A stretch of DNA of 54,953 bases from an uncultured Bacteriovorax sp. (GTDB lineage: Bacteria; Bdellovibrionota; Bacteriovoracia; Bacteriovoracales; Bacteriovoracaceae), in contig CAMLKK010000019.1 of NCBI GenBank assembly GCA_946480715.1, forward strand, positions 1 to 54,953. Direction: 5' to 3'. How positions within the stretch are numbered: position 1 is the first letter of the stretch; every line of letters begins with the position of its first letter. The position numbers and the translations under genes are program-made. The notes below the pieces were generated by a model. It had not been told where the DNA came from, made no database searches, and saw only the letters and a program-made list of their open reading frames with translations. Shown in pieces: positions 17,962 to 26,668 of this stretch.

Positions 17962-19359
17962 ATGAAATCTCAAATTTTAAGCTCGGCCCTTACATTAGCA
18001 TTGACGCTCGGATCGGCCCAAGCAGCAACGATTGCCATTGTAGATTCAGGAAACGATATGCTTCACAAAGATCTTGCAAGCAAGTCTTGGAAGAACATGG
18101 TTGAAATCGAAGCTAACGATCGCGATGAAGATAAAAACGGATACCCAGATGATATGCACGGATGGAACTTCGCTGAAAGCAATAATCAGTTGATCGATTA
18201 TTCTTACTCGTGGTCGAACACAGCTGACGTTCGTCGCTTCTTTGATATTCAACTAAAGTCTTTCTTGGGAACTCTTACTCAAGAAGATCGTGAATGGGCA
18301 AACGCTAAACTTAAAGACGAAAAATTCATCAAAGATATTTCTGTTTTCGGAAACTGGATGCACGGAACCCACGTAGGTGGGATCGCTGCTAAAGCTTCAG
18401 CAGAAGCTAAACTACTTGGTGTAAAACTTATCCCAACTGAAGTTAAACTTCCTGGCCAAAAATCGAATACTCTTTCGATTACAACAGGAAATAAAGCTTT
18501 CACGCTTAAGACGGATAAAGGTCTTAAAGAGACAATGTTAAAAGTTGCGATCGGACAATTAGCTAAACAACAATCGGCAATCTATGGCGAAATTGGTGCT
18601 TACATCAACGGCCACAAAGCTGACGTTATGAACGGATCGTTCGGAACTGGTTACGAGCAAATCCAAGGTGTGATTGGAATGCTTTATGAAGGAATTTTCA
18701 GAAAGCCGGCAACTGCTGCTGAACTTAAAACATACACAGATCACTTCTTTGCTGTGGCGATTGAAGAAGCAAAAGTTTTCTTAAAGACAGCTCCAAAAAC
18801 GCTTTTCGTATTTGCTGCTGGTAACGACGGATCAAACAACGATGTTGTTCCAACTTCTCCAACAAACGTTGTAGGTGAGAACAAGATTTCTGTTGCTGCA
18901 ACTCTTGGTGATCAAGCTCTGGCAACTTTCTCAAACTATGGTGAAAAGAATGTTGAAGTAGCAGCTCCTGGTGTTGGTATCGTTTCACAAATCCCACAAG
19001 ACGGATATCTTGCGGTTTCTGGAACTTCACAAGCAGCTCCATATGTTGCTGGTGTAGCTGGCGCTATCAAAGACGTAAACCCAAAACTGGGCGCACGTGA
19101 AATGAAAAAAATCATCATGGAAACAGTTGATGTAAAAGCATGGTTGAAAGGAAAGGTTTCAACATCAGGTCTTGTGAACAAAGATCGCGCCATTCGCGCA
19201 GCTGAACTTTCTCGCTCAATGGATTTAGCAAAAGCTATCGCTCAGTCGAAAGTTGATGTCCTTCCAAAATCAGTGAACGATAAACTTCGCGAGAGAAAAT
19301 ATTTTCAAGTTCCACGTGAACTTGTTCTTCCTCTACCAAGTCTAATCTCAGTTCAATAA
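17962..19359 (+). CDS. Secreted subtilisin-like (S8) protease, tandem paralogue
   Basis: 465 residues. The ATG at 17962 follows AAGGAG by 9 bases. The signal peptide is MKSQILSSALTLALTLGSAQA, and the catalytic strand IAIVDSGND follows at once, so this paralogue also has no propeptide domain. Triad: Asp about 28, His in MHGTHVGG about 134, Ser in VSGTSQAAP about 353; the oxyanion Asn is in AAGNDGSNND. An internal helical stretch with AELKTYTDHFFAV aligns with AELVDLYVAYFG of the first subtilase, an insertion shared by both. Probably a secreted digestive protease. It has its own terminator and differs from its neighbour throughout, so the duplication is not recent. Confidence 0.9.
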   Translation: MKSQILSSALTLALTLGSAQAATIAIVDSGNDMLHKDLASKSWKNMVEIEANDRDEDKNGYPDDMHGWNFAESNNQLIDYSYSWSNTADVRRFFDIQLKSFLGTLTQEDREWANAKLKDEKFIKDISVFGNWMHGTHVGGIAAKASAEAKLLGVKLIPTEVKLPGQKSNTLSITTGNKAFTLKTDKGLKETMLKVAIGQLAKQQSAIYGEIGAYINGHKADVMNGSFGTGYEQIQGVIGMLYEGIFRKPATAAELKTYTDHFFAVAIEEAKVFLKTAPKTLFVFAAGNDGSNNDVVPTSPTNVVGENKISVAATLGDQALATFSNYGEKNVEVAAPGVGIVSQIPQDGYLAVSGTSQAAPYVAGVAGAIKDVNPKLGAREMKKIIMETVDVKAWLKGKVSTSGLVNKDRAIRAAELSRSMDLAKAIAQSKVDVLPKSVNDKLRERKYFQVPRELVLPLPSLISVQ

Positions 19360-19360
19360 A

Positions 19361-19389
19361 AAAAGGGGCCTTTAGGGCCCCTTTTTTTT
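19361..19389. terminator. Bidirectional terminator between subtilase and DUF1640 gene
   Basis: GGGGCC / GGCCCC stem with a TTTAG loop, flanked by A7 on the left and T8 on the right, so it can end transcription from both convergent genes. It starts just after the subtilase stop and ends 2 bases before the DUF1640 stop. Confidence 0.92.
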
Positions 19390-19390
19390 A

Positions 19391-19642
19391 TTAGTTTTTG
19401 AAAGTAATGAGTGCGGATATGAGACCTATGCTACTGGCGAGCATTATTCCTAATCGCACAGTCAGACGATGTTCAAGATCTTTCATGTCATTTTTCGTCA
19501 TCAGATAATATTCTCGAAAATCTGATTTCGTTGCAAAATTTTGATCCATAAGATCCATCCAAATTTGCACAGACTTTTTGGCCTGCTCGGTAGAAAAGCC
19601 TACCTTTTCTAGTTCCTCAGTATACCTTAAAAAGTGTATCAT
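19391..19642 (-). CDS. DUF1640-like small coiled-coil membrane protein
   Basis: 83 residues. It shows the DUF1640 layout: an N-terminal LEKVGFSTEQAKKSV segment, then an ATKSD stretch, a charged helix (MKDLEHRLTVRLG) and one C-terminal membrane segment (IMLASSIGLISALITF). Related proteins form small membrane coiled coils of uncertain function, and some are phage- or toxin-associated. A GGAGGAG stretch sits very close to the ATG. It lies 114 bases downstream of the dikinase gene on the same strand, so it could be the tail of that operon, ended by the bidirectional terminator. Confidence 0.72.
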   Translation of the reverse strand: MIHFLRYTEELEKVGFSTEQAKKSVQIWMDLMDQNFATKSDFREYYLMTKNDMKDLEHRLTVRLGIMLASSIGLISALITFKN

Positions 19643-19756
19643 TTCTCCTCCCTATGAATTAAGCAGAGAGGAGTAGGCAAAGGCTCTGTTTTTACAAAAA
19701 TTTCAGGTTATTAATATTTCTACATCGTGCCTAATATTGAAGGCAATTCTAGTCAA

Positions 19757-22471
19757 TTACTCTTCGAGAATCTCGATTAACCCCGTCTCACCATTCATCC
19801 GGATTTTCATCCCCGATTTCAGTTTTTTCGTGAGTCCTTTGATCCCTACGATCGTCGGTAATCCCATTTCACGGGCAACGATAGCTGAGTGAGAGAGAAG
19901 TCCTCCACGCTCGACGAGAAGGCCCGATAATGACGGATAAAGTGGAATCCATCCCGGATCTGTTCTGTCAGTCACGAGGATTTCTCCGTTTAATGTCATA
20001 TCGTCTTCAGGTCCCATGATGACTTTGACGATTCCGACGACGTCACCTGGCGAGCATGGAATTCCGGCCATCTGGTTGGCGGCGAGAGTTGATTCATCGA
20101 TTGTTTGCACTTCTTCTTTTGGAAAGTGAGCATTGTTCCAGTAAACCGGTCCGCGAGTTGCAAAACGCGGAGATGGTTCATTGTCTTTATAGAACTCGTA
20201 TTCTGTTTTTCGCACTTCAATTGATTTTCGAAGATTTTGAATGCTGTTTGTTCCTTCGAAAGCTCCTTTGAGTTCATCGAGCGAAAGAAAGAAAATATCT
20301 TCTTTTTTATCAATGATGTTTCTCTTCGTGAAATCTTCTCCCATGGCATAGAACATTGCTCTAACGACTCCGTAGATGCGTGTACGGCAAAAACGTGTGT
20401 TCTCGCGGTTCATAACGGCCTTACGGGCATGGTGAAGTGACCATGAGTAGATGATCTTTTTAATGCCGCCTAAATTTTTATTAAGAAGAGATTCAGCGTT
20501 TGTTCTGATTTCTTTTTCACGTCTTTCATATTCATGCAGATCTGTTTGTCCGCAATTGATAAGGTTTTTCAAAAACACAAAAAAGAGGGAAGGATCTTGG
20601 TGCAGATCTTTTTGTTCGAGTTTCATTTCACTCATACAGCGGAAACCGTATTTATCGATATAGTCGAGTACCATATTGTAAAATTCTTTGTGTTCACTCT
20701 GGTTGAGGGCCTCGAGCACTCTGGCGTTTGGAGTGTTGAGAATTAACTCTTTTAATTTTTCATTTTTTGAAACATAACCTGACATCACGATGAGACGTTT
20801 TGTAGGTTCTGCTGATTCAAGATTTCCATTCCCAGCAAGAAGATCATTGTGGAAAGAATCCCCTAAATGTCCGAGCCATTTTTTTGTTATTGTTTTAAAC
20901 ATCCCATAGTGAATCATGCAGAGATAATCGTTGATGATCGGTGCATGCCACTTCCATAGCATCTCTTTTTCGAGCAATTGATAATATTCATAAATTTTAT
21001 CACTCGGAAGTTGGTGATATGGAATTTTTCTGAATTTGTTGTAGACGACGTGGAAGTCTCTTAAAAAATTATCAACCACTGATTGGATAGTTAAGTGGAA
21101 CCAAAAGAATTTACATCCAGTTACGAATTGACGAAATTTTGAACCAATTCCATGGTGAAATTCAGGTGGTTTTACACGTTCTGCGATTTCGTCTTGCAGG
21201 GCCTCATTGGTCCCCATCATTGTTTCCATGAATTGACGATTGTATTTGTAACCAGGAAGAATACTTGTCAGTTTATACCAGTTGAGAAGGTTGTAATAAA
21301 CATGTCCGTAAAAAAGCCCTAACATGTTTTTTAAGAAGTAATCCATTTCTTTGATTCGCTCTTTTGGAACGAGCAGAATTTCGCAAAATTGAACGTATAC
21401 CTGGTGATAAACATAGTGGGCGAAACCAAATGTTAAGGGCATTGTTAATCCACCATAACTTTCGACAATGTTGGAATTATCCCAAACGTAGAGAATCCCC
21501 GAATTGTTTTCTACATCTGTTGTCACTGGACGTGATTGAAGAATGTAAAGTGTTCCATTCTTGATCGCCCATTCAACGTCTTGAGGACGTCCATAAAATT
21601 TTTCAATTTTTGCGGCCATATCTGCAAGTGTGAGAAGTTCTTTTTCTGAAAGAGATGGTGCATTGATAAGAGATTGTTCAACTTCAACTTCTACGCATTT
21701 TTGATTTCGTTGATCACGAACAAGTTTTTTATTTTTTTCACCAAGATTTGTTTCGAGGACTTTGTTTGTTTTTTTCTCTAAGACAAATGTATCTGCATCG
21801 AGAAGACCAGAAACTAAACCTTCACCAACTCCATAAACAGAGTTCACAACAACTTGATCGTTTTTTCCATTAATAGGATTACAGGTGAAGAAAACTCCAC
21901 TTGTATCAGGATCAATCATCTGCTGAATGATGACTGAGACTTTGATGTCGACCATCGTTAGATTATTTATTTTGCGGTAGTGAAGTGAGCGTTCTGAATA
22001 AGCACTGGCCCAGCATTCTTTAACGGCCTTTAAAACGTTTTCTTCATCATTCAAATAGAGAAAGCTGCTTAGCTGGCCTGCAAATGAGTGAAGAGCAGAA
22101 TCTTCATCGTGTGCACTGGAGCGAACAGAAACAAGTGGACCTCCAGCGGCTTTAACAACTGATTGATAGGCCTCAACGATCGCCTTTTTTAATTCTGGTG
22201 AAAAATCATGCAACATGATTTTTGTATGAATCTTTTCTGAAACTTTAAGCAGATCCGCTTTTTCATCGGTCAATAGATCATGAAGAGCGGCCCCAATTCC
22301 TTCTTGCTCTTTGTAAGTTTCAAAGAAATGAGTAGGAAGCGTAATGAAAGTTGGTACATTGATGCCGGCATTTTGAAGAAGATAAAGATTATGTCCTTTA
22401 CCTCCCGATTCTGCTTTTGCAAAGTGAGGAGTACTCTTTGGTGTAACAATCAAAAGCGAAGACGGTTTCAT
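19757..22471 (-). CDS. PEP-synthase / rifampicin-phosphotransferase-like dikinase
   Basis: 904 residues. Residues 1-320 are the ATP-grasp-type domain of pyruvate-phosphate dikinases (GGKGHNLYLLQNAGINVP, VSVRSSAHDED, DVEWAIKNG, LYILQSRPV). About 330-800 form a long unfamiliar domain opening with WDNSNIVESYGGLTMPLT. About 810-904 form the swivelling phosphohistidine domain, with catalytic His in GGLLSHSAIVAREMG (about 860). The C-terminal PEP/pyruvate-binding barrel of true PEP synthase is missing, so this is the three-domain layout of rifampicin phosphotransferase: ATP phosphorylates the His, then an alcohol acceptor. In this locus a lipid alcohol is a plausible acceptor (inference). It starts 9 bases after the UbiA-like gene. 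Confidence 0.82.
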   Translation of the reverse strand: MKPSSLLIVTPKSTPHFAKAESGGKGHNLYLLQNAGINVPTFITLPTHFFETYKEQEGIGAALHDLLTDEKADLLKVSEKIHTKIMLHDFSPELKKAIVEAYQSVVKAAGGPLVSVRSSAHDEDSALHSFAGQLSSFLYLNDEENVLKAVKECWASAYSERSLHYRKINNLTMVDIKVSVIIQQMIDPDTSGVFFTCNPINGKNDQVVVNSVYGVGEGLVSGLLDADTFVLEKKTNKVLETNLGEKNKKLVRDQRNQKCVEVEVEQSLINAPSLSEKELLTLADMAAKIEKFYGRPQDVEWAIKNGTLYILQSRPVTTDVENNSGILYVWDNSNIVESYGGLTMPLTFGFAHYVYHQVYVQFCEILLVPKERIKEMDYFLKNMLGLFYGHVYYNLLNWYKLTSILPGYKYNRQFMETMMGTNEALQDEIAERVKPPEFHHGIGSKFRQFVTGCKFFWFHLTIQSVVDNFLRDFHVVYNKFRKIPYHQLPSDKIYEYYQLLEKEMLWKWHAPIINDYLCMIHYGMFKTITKKWLGHLGDSFHNDLLAGNGNLESAEPTKRLIVMSGYVSKNEKLKELILNTPNARVLEALNQSEHKEFYNMVLDYIDKYGFRCMSEMKLEQKDLHQDPSLFFVFLKNLINCGQTDLHEYERREKEIRTNAESLLNKNLGGIKKIIYSWSLHHARKAVMNRENTRFCRTRIYGVVRAMFYAMGEDFTKRNIIDKKEDIFFLSLDELKGAFEGTNSIQNLRKSIEVRKTEYEFYKDNEPSPRFATRGPVYWNNAHFPKEEVQTIDESTLAANQMAGIPCSPGDVVGIVKVIMGPEDDMTLNGEILVTDRTDPGWIPLYPSLSGLLVERGGLLSHSAIVAREMGLPTIVGIKGLTKKLKSGMKIRMNGETGLIEILEE

Positions 22472-22480
22472 TTTCTATCC

Positions 22481-23377
22481 TTAAAAAATCATGGCAATGA
22501 TAAGAGTTATATAAAAAAGAATGATGTAAACTGATGAGATATTACGGAATAATTTTGCTGCATAAACTCTGGAGCTTAGATAGTAATTTAGAGAGATCAT
22601 GATGAAAAAGGCCAAAAGTGCGCCATGGCTAAAAAGAATGAACGTATTGTTCAACCCACCTGTTTTCATGATGAGGAAATGGGCGAAGAGGACTTGCACG
22701 AGCGATAATAACATCGCTCCACCTTTGCCGAACAAAGATGAATAGGAATCAACTCCAGGACGCTCTTCTGATTCTGCAAAACTTTTTCTGCCGAATTCAA
22801 ACAAATTGAAGAGAAACCAGTTCGCTAGAGCAAAATAAAGAAGTCTTTCTTCACGAATGACTTCTTTAAAGCTTAGACCTGAAATAAAACTGAAAATGGC
22901 AATACTTAAAAAGCTTGTGACAATTGTGTGAACAAGTGCATACGTAGTAAGATGAGGTCGGATTTTTTCGCGAATAAAAAATTCTTTATACATGATGAGT
23001 GAGTAAAGAATGGCAATGATCATTGAAATAAACGGATTGATACCCTTGAGAGCAAAAATCACTGATTCAATTAAAATACAAACACCCATCCCATTGTACA
23101 TATCCCTGCGTGTGAGGAGTCCGCGAGGAAGAGGGCGATGAGGATTGATTTCACAGTCTAACTCATAGTCTTTTATTTCATCATAAAGGCGAAGTTTGAA
23201 ATAGAAAGCTGTGACTGCAATAAACAGTAACACTAAATCACTAGCTGCAAAAAGAGCATTATAGTTTTTCTTCATGATGAGAACGTGTGTTGCGATGAAG
23301 ACCGCAATCATCATGATATGTGAGGCCGGATGGAATCGCTCTTTAGTGAATTGCCACCAGTTGCTTGCTTTTTTCAC
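22481..23377 (-). CDS. UbiA-superfamily prenyltransferase
   Basis: 298 residues with about eight hydrophobic membrane segments. The first Asp-rich motif is LYDEIKDYELD followed by NPHRPLPRGLLT, the UbiA signature. The second region is FGRKSFAESEERPGVDSYS, where UbiA enzymes have their second Mg-diphosphate site. Family members transfer an isoprenoid from its diphosphate to an acceptor; the archaeal branch forms the second ether bond of glycerol lipids. It overlaps the upstream hydrolase-ligase gene by 4 bases and lies 9 bases before the dikinase gene, so the three are translationally linked. The substrate cannot be read from the sequence. Confidence 0.8.
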   Translation of the reverse strand: MKKASNWWQFTKERFHPASHIMMIAVFIATHVLIMKKNYNALFAASDLVLLFIAVTAFYFKLRLYDEIKDYELDCEINPHRPLPRGLLTRRDMYNGMGVCILIESVIFALKGINPFISMIIAILYSLIMYKEFFIREKIRPHLTTYALVHTIVTSFLSIAIFSFISGLSFKEVIREERLLYFALANWFLFNLFEFGRKSFAESEERPGVDSYSSLFGKGGAMLLSLVQVLFAHFLIMKTGGLNNTFILFSHGALLAFFIMISLNYYLSSRVYAAKLFRNISSVYIILFYITLIIAMIF

Positions 23378-25782
23378 GCGCCTTCCAGGATTTTTTTCTT
23401 TAGCATTCCGTATTCAACTTTACTGTGGTGGCGTGGGTCCATTGGTATGTCATCGACGTGAATAACCTGATCAACTTTGAATTTATTCTTATCGAGAACG
23501 CGCTTGATTTCTTTTTTTGCTTTTTCTATATCGAGACCGACTTCAGCTGTGCTGAAAACGGCAACAGTCTTTTCACCAAGCTTTTTATCTTCCATACCAA
23601 GAAAGGCAGCCTTTTTAACAAATGTGAAACGCTTAAGAATAATTTCTGCTTTTACCGGGAAGAAATACTCTTCGCCTCTTTTAATAGCGTTGTGGACACG
23701 TCCGACAATCCAGAGGTTCTGATGTTGATCAAGAAACCCTAAATCACCTGTACGGTGCCATACAACTCCTTCATGATCTTTAATTTTAGCTCTGAAGAAA
23801 GCTTCTTCATTGTTAAAATATTTTTCACAAACGTGTTCTCCAGCAACAATCAACTCTCCAACTTCAGAAGATTTGACTTCAACTTTTTTCCAGTCATCTT
23901 GTGATTTAACGTAGACAGGTTCTTTGTCGATTTTAATGAATTTTGCTTTAAGACCGCTGTCCAAGCGGCCTACGTTCACTCCAGGTTCAACCATTTCTGG
24001 ATCAGTTGGCGCCTGTTCACTGAGCATTTCATGAGCTTCAATATGGGCCATTGGTTCGACTTCTGTTGATCCATAAAGAACAAGGATTTCAGCATTAGGA
24101 GCTACATCTCTCATTCTTTGAACGTCGTCTTTCGAGATGGGAGCACCACCTGTTACTACGCGTTTTAAAAAATCAACTTTCAAATTATTTTTCAAACAGA
24201 AAGCTGAAAGTGAATTAAAAAGTGAAGGTGAAAGAGTAGTACAAGTTACGTGCGCCGATTTCATTTGTAGATAAAGGAGAGCTCCATCATGAGGAGTTGG
24301 AGAACCAACATCAATAGCTGGGATAATTGTTTCAACTCCGGCCGCTAAATTATTAAGCGAAAAAATAGGGAACACTGGTAAATCTTTATCGCGCGCTTCA
24401 TATGGAAGATGGCGATTAAGAGCGTAGTGCTGGGCAGCTAAGAAACGGTGAGATCGGTCTGCACCTTTTGGAGTTCCTGATGAACCCGTTGTGAAGGTGA
24501 TGAGTGCTGTATGTTCTTTTTCAACTGCCGTAATGGGTGCTTTAGTTTTTCCAGCTAGAAGTTCTTCTAATTTTGCCGTGTACGGAATTTCAGAAGCAAT
24601 TGGTCCCGCGACAATTTTTAAAGCGATATTTTTAATTTCATCAACACCAATAAGATATCCAAAAGCACGGTCTGAACTGATCATCGCCTTTGGGTTTGCA
24701 ACTTGGGCCGAAACCCCCATTTGATCTCTACGCGCCCAGGAATCCAGGAAAGTAGGAACGGCGCCCATTTTTTGAAGAGCAAACATTGAAGCATACATAT
24801 AAAGAGACATTGGAAGAAAGAGAATAACTCTATCACCTGAAACAATTCCAAGTTGAGAAAATTCATGTGCGAGAATTCCCACCAAATGATCAAGTTCAGC
24901 AACCGTAACTGACTGGTGCTTCAACTCGATAGTCATTTCACCTTGCCAGTGTTTCAGTTTTTCAGCATCTTTTGGATCGACCCAGCTTAAAATTTTTTTC
25001 TGTGGAAAATTTTCCAAGTGAGCTGATAAAAAACTAGCAACGTTATTTCTTTGATCAACACCAGGATAATAACCTAAACGTTGAGCTCCGTTTTCTTTAT
25101 GATGTTCTTTTAACACTTCTTTTATCTTTCTTGCACAAGAATCAGTATGAGTCCAAAGGAGGGCATGTCCTGCTTTTGGAATAATTTGGAGATGAATATT
25201 TTTAAAACGTTTAAGCGGATCAATTTGAACTTCTTTAGATGAAGTCATGTCCTGCTCTCCAAGAATAATATAAATCTGAACACCACGATCTTCGAGTTTT
25301 TGAAATTGAGAGAAGATCTCCTGATGAGCAAAATCTTTTTCGATGATTGAATGTTTCAACCTCTGTGGAGATAAATAAGCTTGTGAATCACTTTTATAAT
25401 GATCAGGAACTTGATGAGGATAACTGCTCGTTACGAGCATTGAGTGAATGCTTTTCTTTGCAAGTTTAGGAAGAAGTTTATTTTTAAAAAGTTTGATATT
25501 GAGAAGTGATTTCATCACAGCGCTTGGTCTTTTTTGCGGAAATAAAAAAGGTGCGATGAGAATGACGTACTTAGTATGCGGATTTTCTACGGCCGTGTTG
25601 ATGGCCTCAACACATCCGAATGAATATCCCAACTGAATAAGCGCTTTATCTGCGACATCATCATATTTTTTTTCAACTCGATCGTAGGCCACCATTTTAC
25701 AATCAGGTAGTAAAAGATTGAGATGGAAAAAATCTTGAGCTGATCCAGGTGATCCATGATGTAAGCAAATCGTCGTCTTCAT
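23374..25782 (-). CDS. Alpha/beta-hydrolase fused to OleC-like AMP-dependent ligase
   Basis: 802 residues, two enzymes in one chain. Residues 1-235 are an alpha/beta-hydrolase: CLHHGSPGS oxyanion loop, nucleophile Ser54 in GYSFG, a candidate Asp in LGEQDMTSS and His in KAGHALLW. Residues about 250-802 are an adenylate-forming enzyme: the ATP loop TTGSSGTPKG (about 428), LYGSTEVEPMAHIEAHE, and RTGDLGFLD near the hinge. The ligase is closest in feel to OleC-type and fatty-acyl ligases. OleB-OleC fusions are known in olefin pathways, but OleB uses an Asp nucleophile and this protein has Ser, so a thioesterase/lipase role is likelier. It overlaps both operon neighbours by 4 bases. Confidence 0.83.
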   Translation of the reverse strand: MKTTICLHHGSPGSAQDFFHLNLLLPDCKMVAYDRVEKKYDDVADKALIQLGYSFGCVEAINTAVENPHTKYVILIAPFLFPQKRPSAVMKSLLNIKLFKNKLLPKLAKKSIHSMLVTSSYPHQVPDHYKSDSQAYLSPQRLKHSIIEKDFAHQEIFSQFQKLEDRGVQIYIILGEQDMTSSKEVQIDPLKRFKNIHLQIIPKAGHALLWTHTDSCARKIKEVLKEHHKENGAQRLGYYPGVDQRNNVASFLSAHLENFPQKKILSWVDPKDAEKLKHWQGEMTIELKHQSVTVAELDHLVGILAHEFSQLGIVSGDRVILFLPMSLYMYASMFALQKMGAVPTFLDSWARRDQMGVSAQVANPKAMISSDRAFGYLIGVDEIKNIALKIVAGPIASEIPYTAKLEELLAGKTKAPITAVEKEHTALITFTTGSSGTPKGADRSHRFLAAQHYALNRHLPYEARDKDLPVFPIFSLNNLAAGVETIIPAIDVGSPTPHDGALLYLQMKSAHVTCTTLSPSLFNSLSAFCLKNNLKVDFLKRVVTGGAPISKDDVQRMRDVAPNAEILVLYGSTEVEPMAHIEAHEMLSEQAPTDPEMVEPGVNVGRLDSGLKAKFIKIDKEPVYVKSQDDWKKVEVKSSEVGELIVAGEHVCEKYFNNEEAFFRAKIKDHEGVVWHRTGDLGFLDQHQNLWIVGRVHNAIKRGEEYFFPVKAEIILKRFTFVKKAAFLGMEDKKLGEKTVAVFSTAEVGLDIEKAKKEIKRVLDKNKFKVDQVIHVDDIPMDPRHHSKVEYGMLKKKILEGA

Positions 25783-26543
25783 AATCTAATACCTTTTTGT
25801 AACATCTTCCTGATCATGAAAAAATCAGGGTTCTTCGTGTACGTGGCACGTGTTGTATGGTTGTCACTCCCTATCGGGATTTTTCCAGTTTGCTTAATTT
25901 CTTTAATGAGATCGGCAAGTTCTAATCCTTCAACTTCTGAACTGGCCTTTAGAATCTCTGGATAATGATCGATCACATCTTTAATCCGAGAAGTAGTCTC
26001 TTTTACTCGGATGATTTTTCCAGCATCAATTTTTTTCTCCATAAAGTGGATCGAAAAACCTGTCGGCCTTCCTTCATAGAGTGCCCAGAGATCACACATT
26101 GTTCCGCGATGATCAGGAAGGAGACCATGATGAATATTGATACAAGCAAGCTTTGGTGCTTTTAGCGCTCGAGACTTATAGATGAAGCGAGTGCGGGCAT
26201 TAATGACTATATCTATGCCATGCGATTTTACATAACTAATGAAGAGGGGATCATTCGGACCTAAAAATTCAGTTATCTTTACGCCATACTTCGTTCGCAA
26301 AAAATCACGGTCTTTATTACGTGCTTTAAATGAATTCCGCATGAGGTGATATCCCACTTGGCGGGCCCCCATCGCCATGAGCGCTAAGGCCCTAAGACTT
26401 AACATAGGTGTATTATTTTTAAACACTGCCAGCTCAATCTGCAGGCCTTCGATCCCAGCTGTCTCTCTAAAAAAATTCTCAAGAAAAAGATTATAGTTTT
26501 CGGGAACGAATGTGACTTCACTGGTAACTAACAGTATTTTCAT
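25779..26543 (-). CDS. Formyltransferase-like protein
   Basis: 254 residues. The central part carries the formyl-transferase N-domain signature: DIVINARTRFIYK, then CINIHHGLLPDHRG (Asn-x-His-x6-Pro-x-x-Arg-Gly as in Met-tRNA and GAR formyltransferases) and DAGKII supplying the catalytic Asp. The N-terminal ~80 residues lack a clear folate-enzyme start, and the C-terminal OB domain of Fmt is absent, so this is not the housekeeping enzyme. It probably formylates a sugar or lipid amine, or acts on a related one-carbon substrate. First gene of the four-gene minus-strand operon; its stop overlaps the ligase start. Confidence 0.7.
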   Translation of the reverse strand: MKILLVTSEVTFVPENYNLFLENFFRETAGIEGLQIELAVFKNNTPMLSLRALALMAMGARQVGYHLMRNSFKARNKDRDFLRTKYGVKITEFLGPNDPLFISYVKSHGIDIVINARTRFIYKSRALKAPKLACINIHHGLLPDHRGTMCDLWALYEGRPTGFSIHFMEKKIDAGKIIRVKETTSRIKDVIDHYPEILKASSEVEGLELADLIKEIKQTGKIPIGSDNHTTRATYTKNPDFFMIRKMLQKGIRL

Positions 26544-26668
26544 GGGTCCTTCCTAGATATTTATGAACTGTAAATAATTTTAACCATTAACTGTAAAATT
26601 TACAAGGCCAGCTAGATAAGGCCTTCTTGGGAGTAAAATGAATCTACAAATTATCGGTGGGTTTTAAT
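26544..26668. promoter_or_regulatory. Divergent promoter region of lipid-like locus
   Basis: 125 AT-rich bases between the formyltransferase-like and lipid-kinase genes, the only place from which both four-gene arms can be read. It holds a GGCCAGCTAGATAAGGCC stretch near 26608 and a nine-codon reading frame at 26638-26667 (ATG...TAA, GGGAG upstream) ending one base before the lipid-kinase ATG. I could not fix -35/-10 elements with confidence. Confidence 0.55.

Noticed and set aside
19757..22471. Housekeeping PEP synthase (ppsA)
   Set aside because: The C-terminal PEP/pyruvate-binding domain is absent and the His domain is at the C-terminus, so the RPH-type layout fits better.
25779..26543. 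Methionyl-tRNA formyltransferase (fmt)
   Set aside because: The formyltransferase core is present but the C-terminal OB domain is missing and the N-terminus does not match; no def gene is adjacent.
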